DNA of 64,000 nt from assembly GCA_041494805.1 (NCBI GenBank), contig JBGQBN010000006.1, positions 59,580 to 123,579 of the forward strand, given 5' to 3'. Origin of the DNA: JBGQBN01 sp041494805. Lineage in GTDB: Bacteria; Acidobacteriota; Terriglobia; Terriglobales; Acidobacteriaceae. The notes beneath the pieces were generated by a model that saw nothing but the letters and a program-made list of their open reading frames with translations, searched no databases and was not told where the DNA came from. A program made the position numbers and the translations under genes. Below, in pieces: positions 31,745-40,044 of the stretch. Numbering within the stretch: the first letter of the stretch is position 1; every line of letters begins with the position of its first letter.

Positions 31745-32242
31745 TCAACCAGCGCGGAAGTCGGCGACCTGCTCATCTGGTCGAAACACCGGCTTGGCGC
31801 TGCCGCCCGCAGCTTCGGCAGCCCGCTGGTTAATCTCTTCGATCTCTTTCTTCATCCAGCCCACGCTGGAGATTTCGACTTCTCCATCTTCTCCGATCCA
31901 GAGAATCGTTGGCACGTTGGTCAATCCATAGGCATTCGACACCTTATAGGTATCGGTGTCGTCCAGCAGCACCGGGAACGTCACGCGGTATTCTTTGAGG
32001 AAGGCGGCGGTGTCCTTCCGCTCATTCTGTGATATGCCGGCGATAGTCACATTCTTGTTGCCATAAGCTTTGTAGATCCGCTCCAGAAAAGGAAAGGCGT
32101 ACTGGCACACCGGGCAGGAAATCTTGAAGAACGCCGTCACCACGGGCCCGCGCGCAAGCGCCTCCCGCAGTGAGAATTCTTTCCCGTCCACACTTGGCAG
32201 CGTGAAATCCGGCGCCGAAGTTCCTGGTGCTAAGGCAGCCAT
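31745..32242 (-). CDS. Thioredoxin-fold peroxiredoxin/TlpA-like protein
   Basis: The 165-residue protein has the redoxin pattern APGTSAPDFTLPSVDGKEFS and an active-site CPVC in FFKISCPVCQYAFPFLE. VPTILWIGEDGEVEIS carries the conserved cis-Pro. There is no signal peptide, so it acts in the cytoplasm, either as a thiol peroxidase or disulfide reductase. ATG 32242 follows GGAGGTAC. A 7-nt repeat separates it from mutY. Confidence 0.85.
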   Translation of the reverse strand: MAALAPGTSAPDFTLPSVDGKEFSLREALARGPVVTAFFKISCPVCQYAFPFLERIYKAYGNKNVTIAGISQNERKDTAAFLKEYRVTFPVLLDDTDTYKVSNAYGLTNVPTILWIGEDGEVEISSVGWMKKEIEEINQRAAEAAGGSAKPVFRPDEQVADFRAG

Positions 32243-32310
32243 CGTACCTCCTCCGAAAATACTATGCAGCCATTTTAGATGCCCTTGGCCGCCCGAACGA
32301 GCCTTCCTCC

Positions 32311-32347
32311 AACTGAGAACCGGGAACTGACAACTGCGAACTGATTA
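32311..32347. repeat. 7-nt repeat tract at the end of mutY, CTGAGAA type
   Basis: Units ACTGAGA, ACCGGGA, ACTGACA, ACTGCGA, ACTGATT run in step of 7 and end one base before the mutY stop. There is no clear inverted arm. It belongs to the type seen at 22571 and 29147. Confidence 0.65.
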
Positions 32348-32348
32348 T

Positions 32349-33341
32349 TCAGAGAGCCTCTGCAGCTCGCAAAATCTTCCGAGCCAGCCCTGTCAATGGC
32401 AGCCTGGGTACCCGTGACCTTGCCACCCATTTTCCCGCAGCGCCCTTCGGCATCGGACCCCGCAGGACTCGCACTACGTAGTCGGTTGCCGTGATCGAAT
32501 GCCGCAACGTAAGCCAGGCTTCTGTCTTAGGATCCACGCTTGGAATCTCCGGCAGTTCCCACATCCCCGGCATCAAGGATGTATCTTCCAGCCGCTTCAC
32601 CAGAAACACCGAACCGTTGCGGCAGTTGAGTGTGTAATGGATTTCGCGTTTTTCCTGCCCGCTTCGCTTTTCCGTTTTCTCCAGTTCCCCACGCGTGGCG
32701 CAGGCACCGTATATCGGACAAGCCCGGCACTCTGGCTGCCGCGGCAGGCAGACTGTCGCGCCCAGTTCCATCATTGCCTGGTTGAAATCACCCGGTCTCC
32801 GGCGGCTGAGTAAATCTTGCGCCGCTTGCCACAGCTCCTCCCCGGCAAGATTTCTTCCCCACACGCGCCCCAGGACGCGCTCTACATTTCCATCCACCAC
32901 CGCCACGGGTTCACCGAACGCGATGCTGGCAATGGCGGCCGCGGTGTAGCGGCCGATGCCCGGCAGCGTGCGCAAGTCCCCGGCACTGGCCGGAAGTTTC
33001 CCCGCGTACTGCTGCACAATCTCTTTCGCCGCTGCATGCAACATGCGCGCCCGGCGGTAGTAGCCCAGCCCGCTCCAGGCCGCTAGCACAGAAGCCTCCC
33101 GCGCGGCAGCCAGTTTCCTGATGGTTGGGAAGCGTTGCAGAAATCTCTGATAGTGATCAGTAACCGCGGCCACCCGCGTCTGCTGCAGCATGATTTCGGA
33201 GAGCCAAACGCGGTAGGGATCGCAGTTCTTGCGCCACGGCAAATCACGCCGGTTACTGTCGTACCAGGCCAGCAACCGCCGGCGAAATTCGCGTTTCACG
33301 CTGGAACTATCGGCTGGCAACCCGCGACCGGTTGATTTCAT
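32349..33341 (-). CDS. mutY: A/G-specific adenine glycosylase MutY
   Basis: The enzyme removes adenine paired with 8-oxoguanine. The catalytic Glu is in LSEIMLQQTRVAAV. The helix-hairpin-helix and Asp are in LRTLPGIGRYTAAAIAS and AVVDGNVERVLGR. The iron-sulfur loop is C-x6-C-x2-C-x5-C within CLPRQPECRACPIYGAC. A C-terminal NUDIX-like domain reads the 8-oxoG strand. ATG 33341 is preferred; ATG 33371 would add ten residues and neither has a strong ribosome site. Confidence 0.95.
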   Translation of the reverse strand: MKSTGRGLPADSSSVKREFRRRLLAWYDSNRRDLPWRKNCDPYRVWLSEIMLQQTRVAAVTDHYQRFLQRFPTIRKLAAAREASVLAAWSGLGYYRRARMLHAAAKEIVQQYAGKLPASAGDLRTLPGIGRYTAAAIASIAFGEPVAVVDGNVERVLGRVWGRNLAGEELWQAAQDLLSRRRPGDFNQAMMELGATVCLPRQPECRACPIYGACATRGELEKTEKRSGQEKREIHYTLNCRNGSVFLVKRLEDTSLMPGMWELPEIPSVDPKTEAWLTLRHSITATDYVVRVLRGPMPKGAAGKWVARSRVPRLPLTGLARKILRAAEAL

Positions 33342-33396
33342 TCTGTTGTTTCTTCGCGCCGACCATCCCAAGGTTGATGATGATTGACGACCGCGG

Positions 33397-33864
33397 CTAC
33401 TTCCCCGCTGACCCCGTCACTGCATGAGCAATCGCCATCCAGCCCGTCTTCTGCTGTTGCCACACGGTTATCATGCGCACCGGCTCAGTGGGCAGTGGCT
33501 GCTGGGAGAAGGTGCCATGCATGGTGATTGCATAAGTCACCACCAGGGTATTGCCATTCATTTCGACCTGGAAGTCGCCCAGCGAGTAATCGTCCAACTG
33601 CAACTGCCGCAGGTGCTCGAGCATCGCCGCCCGATCGAAGCGGCCTTCCTCCGGAGTGGTCGACACGTAGTTACCGGCAATATGCCGTTCCAACTCGCTC
33701 CAGTTCTTCGCTTTCACTTCTTTCCAGAAGTTGCGTTCCAGCCCTTCGCCTCCGGTCGCATCTGACCAGTTGTTAACGGCGTGCTCCCGCCAAAGCGTAC
33801 ACCCCGCGAACAGCAAGAGAGCGCAAAGCAACAGGAGTGGCGTGTGACGATTTCGCATGGCCAA
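33397..33864 (-). CDS. Lipoprotein with NTF2-like domain
   Basis: The 155-residue protein has a lipobox (LLLLCALLLFAGC), so it is probably anchored in a membrane. The rest looks like a DUF4440/NTF2-like domain: NFWKEVKAKNWSELERHIAG, YVSTTPEEGRFDRAAMLEHL, and TVWQQQKTGWMAIAHAVTG. No enzyme residues can be named. It is upstream of mutY on the same strand, 55 bases away. Confidence 0.75.
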   Translation of the reverse strand: MAMRNRHTPLLLLCALLLFAGCTLWREHAVNNWSDATGGEGLERNFWKEVKAKNWSELERHIAGNYVSTTPEEGRFDRAAMLEHLRQLQLDDYSLGDFQVEMNGNTLVVTYAITMHGTFSQQPLPTEPVRMITVWQQQKTGWMAIAHAVTGSAGK

Positions 33865-33874
33865 ATTGTAGCGT

Positions 33875-34002
33875 AGTCGTCAGTCCTCAGTCCTCAGGAG
33901 GCGGACTTCGGACCTCGGGCCCCCCCCGGACGCCAGACCGCAAACCTTAGAGGAACGTGGTCCGAAGTCCGAGGTCCGCTTCTTGATGACCAACGACTAA
34001 CG
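33875..34002. repeat. Nested 7-nt inverted repeat element
   Basis: Outer arms are of the GTCGTTG type (GTCGTCA, GTCCTCA, GTCCTCA on the left; TGACCAA, CGACTAA on the right). Inner arms are of the GGACCTC type (GACTTCG, GACCTCG on the left; GGTCCGA, AGTCCGA, GGTCCGC on the right). The centre has a run of C. Two repeat types share one element here. Confidence 0.72.
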
Positions 34003-34133
34003 CCAGTGCACTTCCCGGTCCCCCGGGGTGCCAGAGGGTTGACCCTGGCCTCCGGGGCAGGAAATAATGATCGAGCCTGGCATCCGCTACTAACGAGTGG
34101 CCGTTTTCGCGCCCAGAAACGCGAGGGACGCCT

Positions 34134-34361
34134 ATGAACGACTTCAACCGCAAGGTGGAAGAAGCCTCCGCGCGTGTGAACAAATCCGTAGCCGAGGCCG
34201 CCGAGCGCCTGGAAAAGGAATCGACGGAGCTCATCAAGTACCTGAACGAAGAGGTAGTGCCGGCGGTCCGACAGCACTCCACCAAAGCCCTGCGTGTGGC
34301 TTCGGAGAAGCTTACCCACCTGGCCGATTACCTGGAGAAAATCCAGGGCCCCCGCAAATAG
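34134..34361 (+). CDS. Small amphipathic helical protein
   Basis: The 75-residue protein is almost fully alpha-helical with heptad-like spacing: FNRKVEEASARVNKSVAEAA, RLEKESTELIKYLNEEVVPA, LRVASEKLTHLADYLEKI. It recalls phasin-like or stress-type helical proteins, but no family is assigned. GAGGGACGCCT precedes the ATG. The rlpA gene starts 14 bases later, so they are likely one operon. Confidence 0.68.
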   Translation: MNDFNRKVEEASARVNKSVAEAAERLEKESTELIKYLNEEVVPAVRQHSTKALRVASEKLTHLADYLEKIQGPRK

Positions 34362-34375
34362 AAAGGCTGCAATTG

Positions 34376-35140
34376 GTGGCCCGGCTCTCCTTCGCCATGC
34401 TGCTGGTTCTTCTGCTGGCCGGTTGCGGTGGGAAGAATCAGGCTCGGGTTCAGGTCCCGCCTCCGCCGTCGATTTCCGAACCTGGAGCATCACCCACAGT
34501 CGCGTCGCCTGGGTCTGAGACCGAAACCCGCAAACCCGTTGAAGAGTCGGAGGAAGACAAAGACGCGCTCTCGGTTCCAGCCGATGCCAAACCCATTTCC
34601 GTGGAAACCGGCCTCGCCAGTTGGTACGGCGCGCCCTATCACAACCGCCGCGGCTCGAATGGCGAGGTCTATAACATGCACGCCATGACCGCGGCTCACC
34701 GCACTCTGCCCTTGGGCTCGATCATACGCGTGACCAACCTGAAGACCGGGCGCTCGGCAATAGTTCGCATCACCGACCGCGGGCCGTTTGTCGAAGGACG
34801 CATACTCGACCTCTCGCAGGCCGCAGCCAAGAAGGTGGATGTCTGGCAGGCGGGTATTGCCAAGGTTCGGGTGGAAGTGCTGCGAACCCCGTCCGCGCTC
34901 GATAAGGGTGGACGCTGGGCGGTTCAATTCGGCGCCTTCGAAGAAGAAGAAGCCGCCGATAAGTTAGCCGACCATCTTTCCCACCGCTATCACACCGCTA
35001 AGGTACTGCGCTTCAGCAGCCCAGTCGGCGACTGGTGGGTACGCGTCCGCGTCCTGGACGACGACCGCAAGCGCGCTGAAGAAGTCGCCCACGATACCCA
35101 CACGCCCCAAGGCAAGATTTTCCTGGTCCGATTGGATTGA
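34376..35140 (+). CDS. rlpA: RlpA-like lipoprotein with SPOR domain
   Basis: A lipobox is present (FAMLLVLLLAGCG). After a Pro/Glu-rich linker comes the RlpA double-psi barrel: TGLASWYGAPYHNRRGSNGE, AAHRTLPLGSIIRVTNL, VRITDRGPFVEGRILDLS. A C-terminal SPOR domain (WAVQFGAFEEEEAADKLADH) binds denuded septal peptidoglycan. RlpA proteins are septal lytic transglycosylases or bind at division sites. The start is uncertain: GTG 34376 gives a good signal, TTG 34373 and ATG 34397 are alternatives. Confidence 0.9.
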   Translation: MARLSFAMLLVLLLAGCGGKNQARVQVPPPPSISEPGASPTVASPGSETETRKPVEESEEDKDALSVPADAKPISVETGLASWYGAPYHNRRGSNGEVYNMHAMTAAHRTLPLGSIIRVTNLKTGRSAIVRITDRGPFVEGRILDLSQAAAKKVDVWQAGIAKVRVEVLRTPSALDKGGRWAVQFGAFEEEEAADKLADHLSHRYHTAKVLRFSSPVGDWWVRVRVLDDDRKRAEEVAHDTHTPQGKIFLVRLD

Positions 35141-35145
35141 TGTAG

Positions 35146-35352
35146 GCCGTCGTTGGTCGTCAGGTGTCAGGAGTCACGGGCAACCGATGACTAACGACCA
35201 ACGACTAATGACCAGCGACCACCGTGCTTTGACTGATCGCCGGTGACGGTAGCAGCTGTCAGTCGTCGGTCGCCAGGCTTCACAGCCTCCGATCAGCAAC
35301 CGCCTGGCTGCATGCTTTTCCTGACGACGGACGACCGACGACTGACGACTAA
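35146..35352. repeat. Two 7-nt inverted repeat elements in tandem
   Basis: The first pair has GTCGTTG, GTCGTCA, GGTGTCA, GGAGTCA, then GATGA, CTAACGA, CCAACGA, CTAATGA, CCAGCGA (35148-35220). The second pair has GCTGTCA, GTCGTCG, GTCGCCA (35254-35274) and CTGACGA, CGGACGA, CCGACGA, CTGACGA (35320-35348). The arms of each pair are inverted. They fill most of the gap between rlpA and the HIT gene. Confidence 0.75.
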
Positions 35353-35457
35353 TTACAAATTCTTCCTCCTCGGGTATATTGGTTCCACGCTTCCTCCCAA
35401 AGCCTCAGTCGTAGTGTCGCTGAGCGGCCGGACTGCAAACTAAAAACGGGACGTATC

Positions 35458-35799
35458 ATGAATGACTGTCTGTTCTGCCGCATTATTCGCGGCGAAATAC
35501 CCGCCAAGAAAGTCTATGACGACGAGCACACTTACGCGTTTGAGGACATTAATCCCCAAGCACCAACCCACGTGCTGGTCGTTCCCAAGAAGCACATCCG
35601 TGGATTGAAGGAAGCCACGCCCGAGGATGCAGCGGCAATCGGCCGTTGCCACCTGGTGGCCGCTCACATTGCGCGGGAGCGCAGCATCGAAGACGGCTAC
35701 CGTACCGTGCTCAACGTGGGCGCGCGTGCCGGACAGTCGGTCTTCCACCTGCACGTGCACTTGCTTGGAGGCCGCAGTCTGAGCTGGCCTCCGGGATAA
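35458..35799 (+). CDS. HIT-family (HINT-like) nucleotide hydrolase
   Basis: The 113-residue protein has the zinc-type N-terminus DCLFCRIIRGEIPAKKVYDD and the catalytic histidine triad in VFHLHVHLLGGR. THVLVVPKKHI is the conserved middle segment. HINT proteins hydrolyse purine nucleoside phosphoramidates in the cytoplasm. Length and motifs are normal. The ATG follows AACGGGACGTATC. Confidence 0.94.
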   Translation: MNDCLFCRIIRGEIPAKKVYDDEHTYAFEDINPQAPTHVLVVPKKHIRGLKEATPEDAAAIGRCHLVAAHIARERSIEDGYRTVLNVGARAGQSVFHLHVHLLGGRSLSWPPG

Positions 35800-36052
35800 A
35801 AGCAGCGGCTACGAGTTTTCAATAACTTACAGATATCGGTGTCGGTGGGAGCGCGGTGGCCCGTCAGCAGGAAGTCCGTCGTCTCCTGGAATACCGTTTG
35901 CTGGCGTTTGCGGGGCCGCTGAGCGGCGATCGGAGCCAAGGCAGAGGAAATCCATCATCCCAGGCTCAACGTCGCCCAGGACGGACCCTAGCAAGCCTAC
36001 TAGATGTTATCTTTAAGATATAGCAAGAACTCCCATCAGCCGCGACCGCCCT

Positions 36053-36706
36053 CTACCCCGCCGTTTCCTCTTCCGGGGCGCCATGGCGGCGCAGGAGTTG
36101 CGGCAAGTTTTGGGAAAACGCGGAGCGCGGCAGCACCATGTCGCAGCCCACTTCGTGCGCTTTCTGCTTCAAGTCGCCTTGCACATGGGAGAGGAACCCG
36201 ATGATCGAGGTCCCCTTCTTCAGCTTGGTCTTGAGCTTGGGGATCAAGGTCAGCGGCTTGGCGTTGGCGTTGTTCATGTCGAAGATGATCAACGAGGGTT
36301 TCTCTTCGCCGTTCTGCTTGATGTGATCGGTCAGGTCCTTCTCGCTCTTGCAGAATTCGACCTTTACGTTGAGCTTGCGCGCCGTCTCCTGGATCTTGGC
36401 CTGGAAAAACAGGTCATCTACGAAGGCAAAGATGCGGGAATTGGCGTCGTCGCGCTGCGGCAGCGGCTCCGGGTCGGGGGGCGCGTACGACGGGGCGAAA
36501 CCGGGACGGCCGCGTCCAAGCCTCGGTCCGTTGTTGCCACCGCTGAGGGCGGCGCGGTAGCTGTGGTCCATGGGCGCGGTGTAAATGCCACTATGTTGTT
36601 GGCGATCGCGGCCGCCGGGTTGCCCGCCACGGTTGGGCGGACGACGTCCCCGACGACGTCTGTTTCTCCCTCCACCTCCGGAGGGATTTTCGGATCCTAC
36701 ATTCAT
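36053..36706 (-). CDS. RG-rich protein with receiver-like C-terminal domain
   Basis: The first 90 of 217 residues are low-complexity and rich in Arg, Gly and Pro (GGGGRNRRRRGRRPPNRGGQ), as in RNA-binding tails. The last 120 form a CheY-like fold: SRIFAFVDDLFFQAKIQETA (acidic pair), PSLIIFDMNNANAKPL (phosphoacceptor-position Asp), SIIGFLSHVQGD and CDMVLPRSAF. The usual Lys before the last helix is Arg here. It may be a non-canonical receiver that acts on RNA. It lies downstream of an RHH protein gene on the same strand. Confidence 0.75.
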   Translation of the reverse strand: MNVGSENPSGGGGRNRRRRGRRPPNRGGQPGGRDRQQHSGIYTAPMDHSYRAALSGGNNGPRLGRGRPGFAPSYAPPDPEPLPQRDDANSRIFAFVDDLFFQAKIQETARKLNVKVEFCKSEKDLTDHIKQNGEEKPSLIIFDMNNANAKPLTLIPKLKTKLKKGTSIIGFLSHVQGDLKQKAHEVGCDMVLPRSAFSQNLPQLLRRHGAPEEETAG

Positions 36707-37031
36707 ATTGTTCTCGTTTTGCAGTTCAGTGTTAAGTCCGCCTGCTGGGGTGACTTGATTTCAGTGCCCTTTACTACCGCTCTCTGGGTGGTACTTCGCG
36801 TCGCGCATGCACAGAGCGTGCGTGAAACCCAATGCGGTTGGAATTCACTCGTGAATGATCTTTGTCCGTCTTGGCGCCTGGAGCTAGAGGGCGCGGAAGG
36901 CCAGCTAGGGAGCATGGCCGTGGGAACAAGATGATGGTACCGCCCATGGCGGCGGGAGCGCAAGTCCTAAGTCAAGGTAATTTTGCACAGAAGTAACTGG
37001 GGGGCTGCGCGGGGAGGAGGTTAGCGCACGT
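36707..37031. other. Intergenic region, promoter expected
   Basis: This 325-base gap lies between the RHH gene and the RG-rich receiver-like gene, both leftward. Part of a long plus-strand frame crosses it but looks like a shadow. I see no RNA gene or clear hairpin with a T run. Confidence 0.3.
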
Positions 37032-37346
37032 TCATTCAGGCTTGGCTTTCAGGTTCGCCAGGTGAGCATCCAATTGGTCTTCCGGGATTCCCTCACCTCG
37101 ATCGAGTTGTTCGATGCCGCGCCTGATCTTTGCGTTGGAGTTCCGTAGAAATTTCATGAGCCCGTCCCCGGTGACCTTGCCCGCGCGCTTGGAAAAGAAT
37201 TCGGCCGCGGTCTCGACGACTCCAACCTTTTCCGCCACGGCGACTGCAATCCATTGGTTCAAGGACACGCCATCCTCCTTGGCCAAGCGCTGGGCAGCCT
37301 TCTTGATCGAGAGCGGAAGTTTCAGTGGATAGGTTGCTTTGCTCAT
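37032..37346 (-). CDS. RHH/HicB-like antitoxin-type protein
   Basis: The 104-residue protein begins TYPLKLPLSIKKAAQRLAKE followed by DGVSLNQWIAVAVAEKV, the strand-helix-helix pattern of HicB-associated ribbon-helix-helix proteins. The rest is a charged helical tail. Antitoxins of this type bind DNA as dimers and repress their own operon. No toxin gene is seen on either side. It could equally be a plain DNA-binding repressor. Confidence 0.65.
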   Translation of the reverse strand: MSKATYPLKLPLSIKKAAQRLAKEDGVSLNQWIAVAVAEKVGVVETAAEFFSKRAGKVTGDGLMKFLRNSNAKIRRGIEQLDRGEGIPEDQLDAHLANLKAKPE

Positions 37347-37485
37347 GGTTTCATCCTCCGCATAGGCTAGTTTAGCGAAATTGGTGACAATTCCTCCAGC
37401 ACCCCGCCAATGCCCCCTTTGTGCTAGACTGCCTCCGTCTTAGTGCGTGTCTCCCCCCAAAAGCAGACCCAGTAAGGGGTGTGTT

Positions 37486-38484
37486 ATGAAGTCTACTCTC
37501 CGGTTCCTGCTTGTCTGCCTATTATTGGTTGCGGCAAGTGCGCCAGCGGTAGCCCAACATGTGATTACCACCATTCACGTTGGCTACGACCCCGCTTCCG
37601 TCGTGGTGAACCCGAAAACCAATCGCATTTACGTGGGGAACATTGGGGTCCAGTCAGTCTCGATAATCGACGGGGTAACCAACGTTATTAAGAAAACCCT
37701 CTTTGTGCAAGGTGTAGACAATTTAGGCCGCCCCCTGTTGATCTATCCTCCCACCAACAAGATTTTTGCCGGAGACCCAGACACCAACGCGGAGGCCATC
37801 GATGGCAAGACGAATGCCGTAACCGTCTTGGAAGTCGGTTTCTCGTGGTTAAGCGGATCGGTGGAACTGGGTACGAGTAATTGGCTCTACATTCTGAGCG
37901 GTTCGCAGGTTAGCGTCGTGGACGCCAACGATCTTGGGGTTGCAGCCATCATTCCGTTAGCGAATACGGAATATGCCAATTATGTTGCGGCGAACCCGAA
38001 TAGCGGGCGGGTTTACGTGGCCAGTTCCGATAGTGGCGATTCTACCTGGTCAATCAAGGTAATCGACACGAGCACCAACACGATCATCGATACCTTTCCT
38101 CTCGGAGCCGTAAATATTTGGGGGATCTCCATCGATGCGGTCAGCAACCGGCTCTACGTCGCAACCTCTCCGCTGGGCTCGTTAGTCAGCTCATTGTCTG
38201 CTTTGGACGGGACTACCGGCGCGTTGTTGGGATCAACCCAGCCCGTCGGCCAGATAATTAGCCTATTGGCCATGCCGGAGGGGGGTAAGGTTCTGGTAGG
38301 TGGGGGAAGAACCATTAAGCGACGATACCCAGATAGCCTAATTTTCATCAATGGCGATACGCTTGCGGTCACAAGAGTAATTGAGGTTGGGGCCGTACCT
38401 GCCAGCATCGCCTACAACCCCGTCACGAAAAGGATCTACGTCGCCAACTCGGTCGACAACACCGTATCCGTCGTCGGCAACTGA
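37486..38484 (+). CDS. Secreted YVTN/YncE-type beta-propeller protein
   Basis: The 332-residue protein has a signal peptide (LRFLLVCLLLVAASAPAVA) and repeated propeller blades with N-x-I-Y-V motifs: NPKTNRIYVGNIGVQSVSII, NPNSGRVYVASSDSGD, NPVTKRIYVANSVDNTVSVV. Such propellers bind ligands or partners outside the cytoplasm; no catalytic site is known. ATG 37486 follows AAGGGGTGTGTT. It converges with the EAL-HDOD gene. Confidence 0.82.
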   Translation: MKSTLRFLLVCLLLVAASAPAVAQHVITTIHVGYDPASVVVNPKTNRIYVGNIGVQSVSIIDGVTNVIKKTLFVQGVDNLGRPLLIYPPTNKIFAGDPDTNAEAIDGKTNAVTVLEVGFSWLSGSVELGTSNWLYILSGSQVSVVDANDLGVAAIIPLANTEYANYVAANPNSGRVYVASSDSGDSTWSIKVIDTSTNTIIDTFPLGAVNIWGISIDAVSNRLYVATSPLGSLVSSLSALDGTTGALLGSTQPVGQIISLLAMPEGGKVLVGGGRTIKRRYPDSLIFINGDTLAVTRVIEVGAVPASIAYNPVTKRIYVANSVDNTVSVVGN

Positions 38485-38493
38485 ACGCCGCCC

Positions 38494-39753
38494 TTACCCC
38501 GCGCTCATTTCCCGCGCCCACTGCATGGCCTGCCAGTAACTCTCGGCGACTTCGCTCTCGCTCATGTGTAACTGTCCGGCGAGCACGGCGGTGTTCTGCC
38601 AATCGCCGGACTCCCGCGCCAGCATGAGCTGATACAGGGGCCGCAAGCGGCTGGCGCCGCCCAGTAGGACGCTTTTGGTCTCCTGATCGAGCGGGACTTT
38701 GTCGAGCACCTCGGACATGGGAACTTCCAGGATGACGTCCATCATGGAGAGCAGCCCGAGCAGAAACAGGTCGGAGTCGCCGTGCTGGATTTTGGGTGAA
38801 AGCAGTTCGCAGAAGCGGGCACGGACCATGGCCGAGAGCACCAGCTCTGTAGACTTGCCCTGGCCGGCGCTCAGCGTGGCCACCAGGCGCACCCAGCGGC
38901 GAACCTCGCGTTCGCCCAACATGGAGAGCGCATGGCGAATGGAGTGGATTTCGTTGGCGAAGCCGAAGGCGGCCGAGTTCAGGTAGCGCAGCAGGCGGTA
39001 GCACAGCGATGCCTCTCCCTTGATGACGTTTTCGAGCTCGCGTGGATCGAGTTCCGGCCGCGATGCAGCCTGCAGCATGCGCAGGTAGTTGATGCGGTTG
39101 GCGGGGATGTCGTGCGTCGCCAGCACTTCCGGCTTGCGGAAAAAATAGCCCTGAAAATAAACAAAGCCTGCCTTACCGGCGGCGACAAACTCCTCGCGGG
39201 TCTCCACTTTTTCCGCCAGCAGGCGGCAGCGCCACGGTCCGTAGCGCTTGATCATGGCGGCGCGCTGCTCGGGCGTGGTGACCTGCACGTCTACTTTGAG
39301 GATGTCAGCCATCTCCGTCAGGGGCTCGCGCGGGTCGTCGGCCACGAAATCATCCAACGCGATCATGTAGCCGGCTTCCTTGAGGCGCTGGCAGGCGGCC
39401 ATCACCAGATCATCCGGCGGGACCGATTCCAGAACTTCCACTACGGTCTGGTTCGAGGGCAGCAGGGTGATGTAGTCCTTCAGCAGGACTTCCCGGGTAC
39501 AGTTGATGAAGGCGCGACGGCCGTCACACAGGACGTCGAGTCCCATCAGCATGGAACTGTCGAGCGTGCTGCGCGAGGCGGCCTCGGGATCGGAGCTTTG
39601 GAAATAGTTCTCCACGCCGTCGCGAAAGAGTAGTTCGTAGCCAAAAACCTTCTCATCCTTGGTCAGAACGGGTTGGCGGGCGATGAAGCGCGTGGCCGGG
39701 TTGGCCTTTGGCTTGCCCTCCCCGGGTGCGGGCGCGGTGATAGGGGCAGTCAC
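38494..39753 (-). CDS. EAL-HDOD signalling protein (YuxH type)
   Basis: The 419-residue protein joins a degenerate EAL domain (about 20-210) to an HDOD domain (about 215-400). Its EAL motif is GYELLFRDG and later residues are RRAFINCTREVLL and KVDVQVTTPE, lacking several metal ligands, so c-di-GMP cleavage is unlikely. The HDOD part shows ENVIKGEASLCYRLLRYLNS, EIHSIRHALSMLGEREVRRW and LFLLGLLSMMDVILEVPMSE. Relatives act as output proteins of nucleotide or stress signalling. It stands alone on the minus strand. Confidence 0.87.
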   Translation of the reverse strand: MTAPITAPAPGEGKPKANPATRFIARQPVLTKDEKVFGYELLFRDGVENYFQSSDPEAASRSTLDSSMLMGLDVLCDGRRAFINCTREVLLKDYITLLPSNQTVVEVLESVPPDDLVMAACQRLKEAGYMIALDDFVADDPREPLTEMADILKVDVQVTTPEQRAAMIKRYGPWRCRLLAEKVETREEFVAAGKAGFVYFQGYFFRKPEVLATHDIPANRINYLRMLQAASRPELDPRELENVIKGEASLCYRLLRYLNSAAFGFANEIHSIRHALSMLGEREVRRWVRLVATLSAGQGKSTELVLSAMVRARFCELLSPKIQHGDSDLFLLGLLSMMDVILEVPMSEVLDKVPLDQETKSVLLGGASRLRPLYQLMLARESGDWQNTAVLAGQLHMSESEVAESYWQAMQWAREMSAG

Positions 39754-39843
39754 GTTTAGCTCATCGGCAAGGCCGGGGAAAGCGTTAGGCGGCCTGGTCT
39801 AGGACAAGACGACTGAAGGCGTAAGCCGCATTGCCGGAAACGG

Positions 39844-39918
39844 TGGTGGGCGCTGTAGGATTTGAACCTACGACTTCCACCGTGTGAGGATGGCACTCTA
39901 CCGCTGAGTTAAGCGCCC
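39844..39918 (-). tRNA. tRNA-Val (anticodon CAC)
   Basis: On the minus strand, acceptor GGGCGCT pairs with AGCGCCC, followed by A and an encoded CCA (39844-39846). The anticodon loop CTCACAC gives CAC, reading GUG. The D arm (AACTCAGCGGTAGAGT) and T arm (GTAGGTTCAAATCCTAC) are standard. Confidence 0.97.
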
Positions 39919-40044
39919 AGTGCAGCTGCTATATTCTAGCAAACGAACCAGTTTCCCGTCGCTTCGGGGCATGATAGCCTAGTCTTCCGCAACTCCGGGG
40001 GCGTGTTTGACCAAGCTTCCTAAGTGTGCGGGTGAGAGCCCCGG

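Noticed and set aside
20641..35352. CRISPR arrays
   Set aside because: The repeats are 7-8 bases, degenerate and without unique spacers, and no cas gene is present.
36083..36934. Plus-strand protein of 283 residues
   Set aside because: It is opposite the RG-rich receiver-like gene, whose codons and receiver motifs are coherent; the plus-strand product matches no family and is a shadow.
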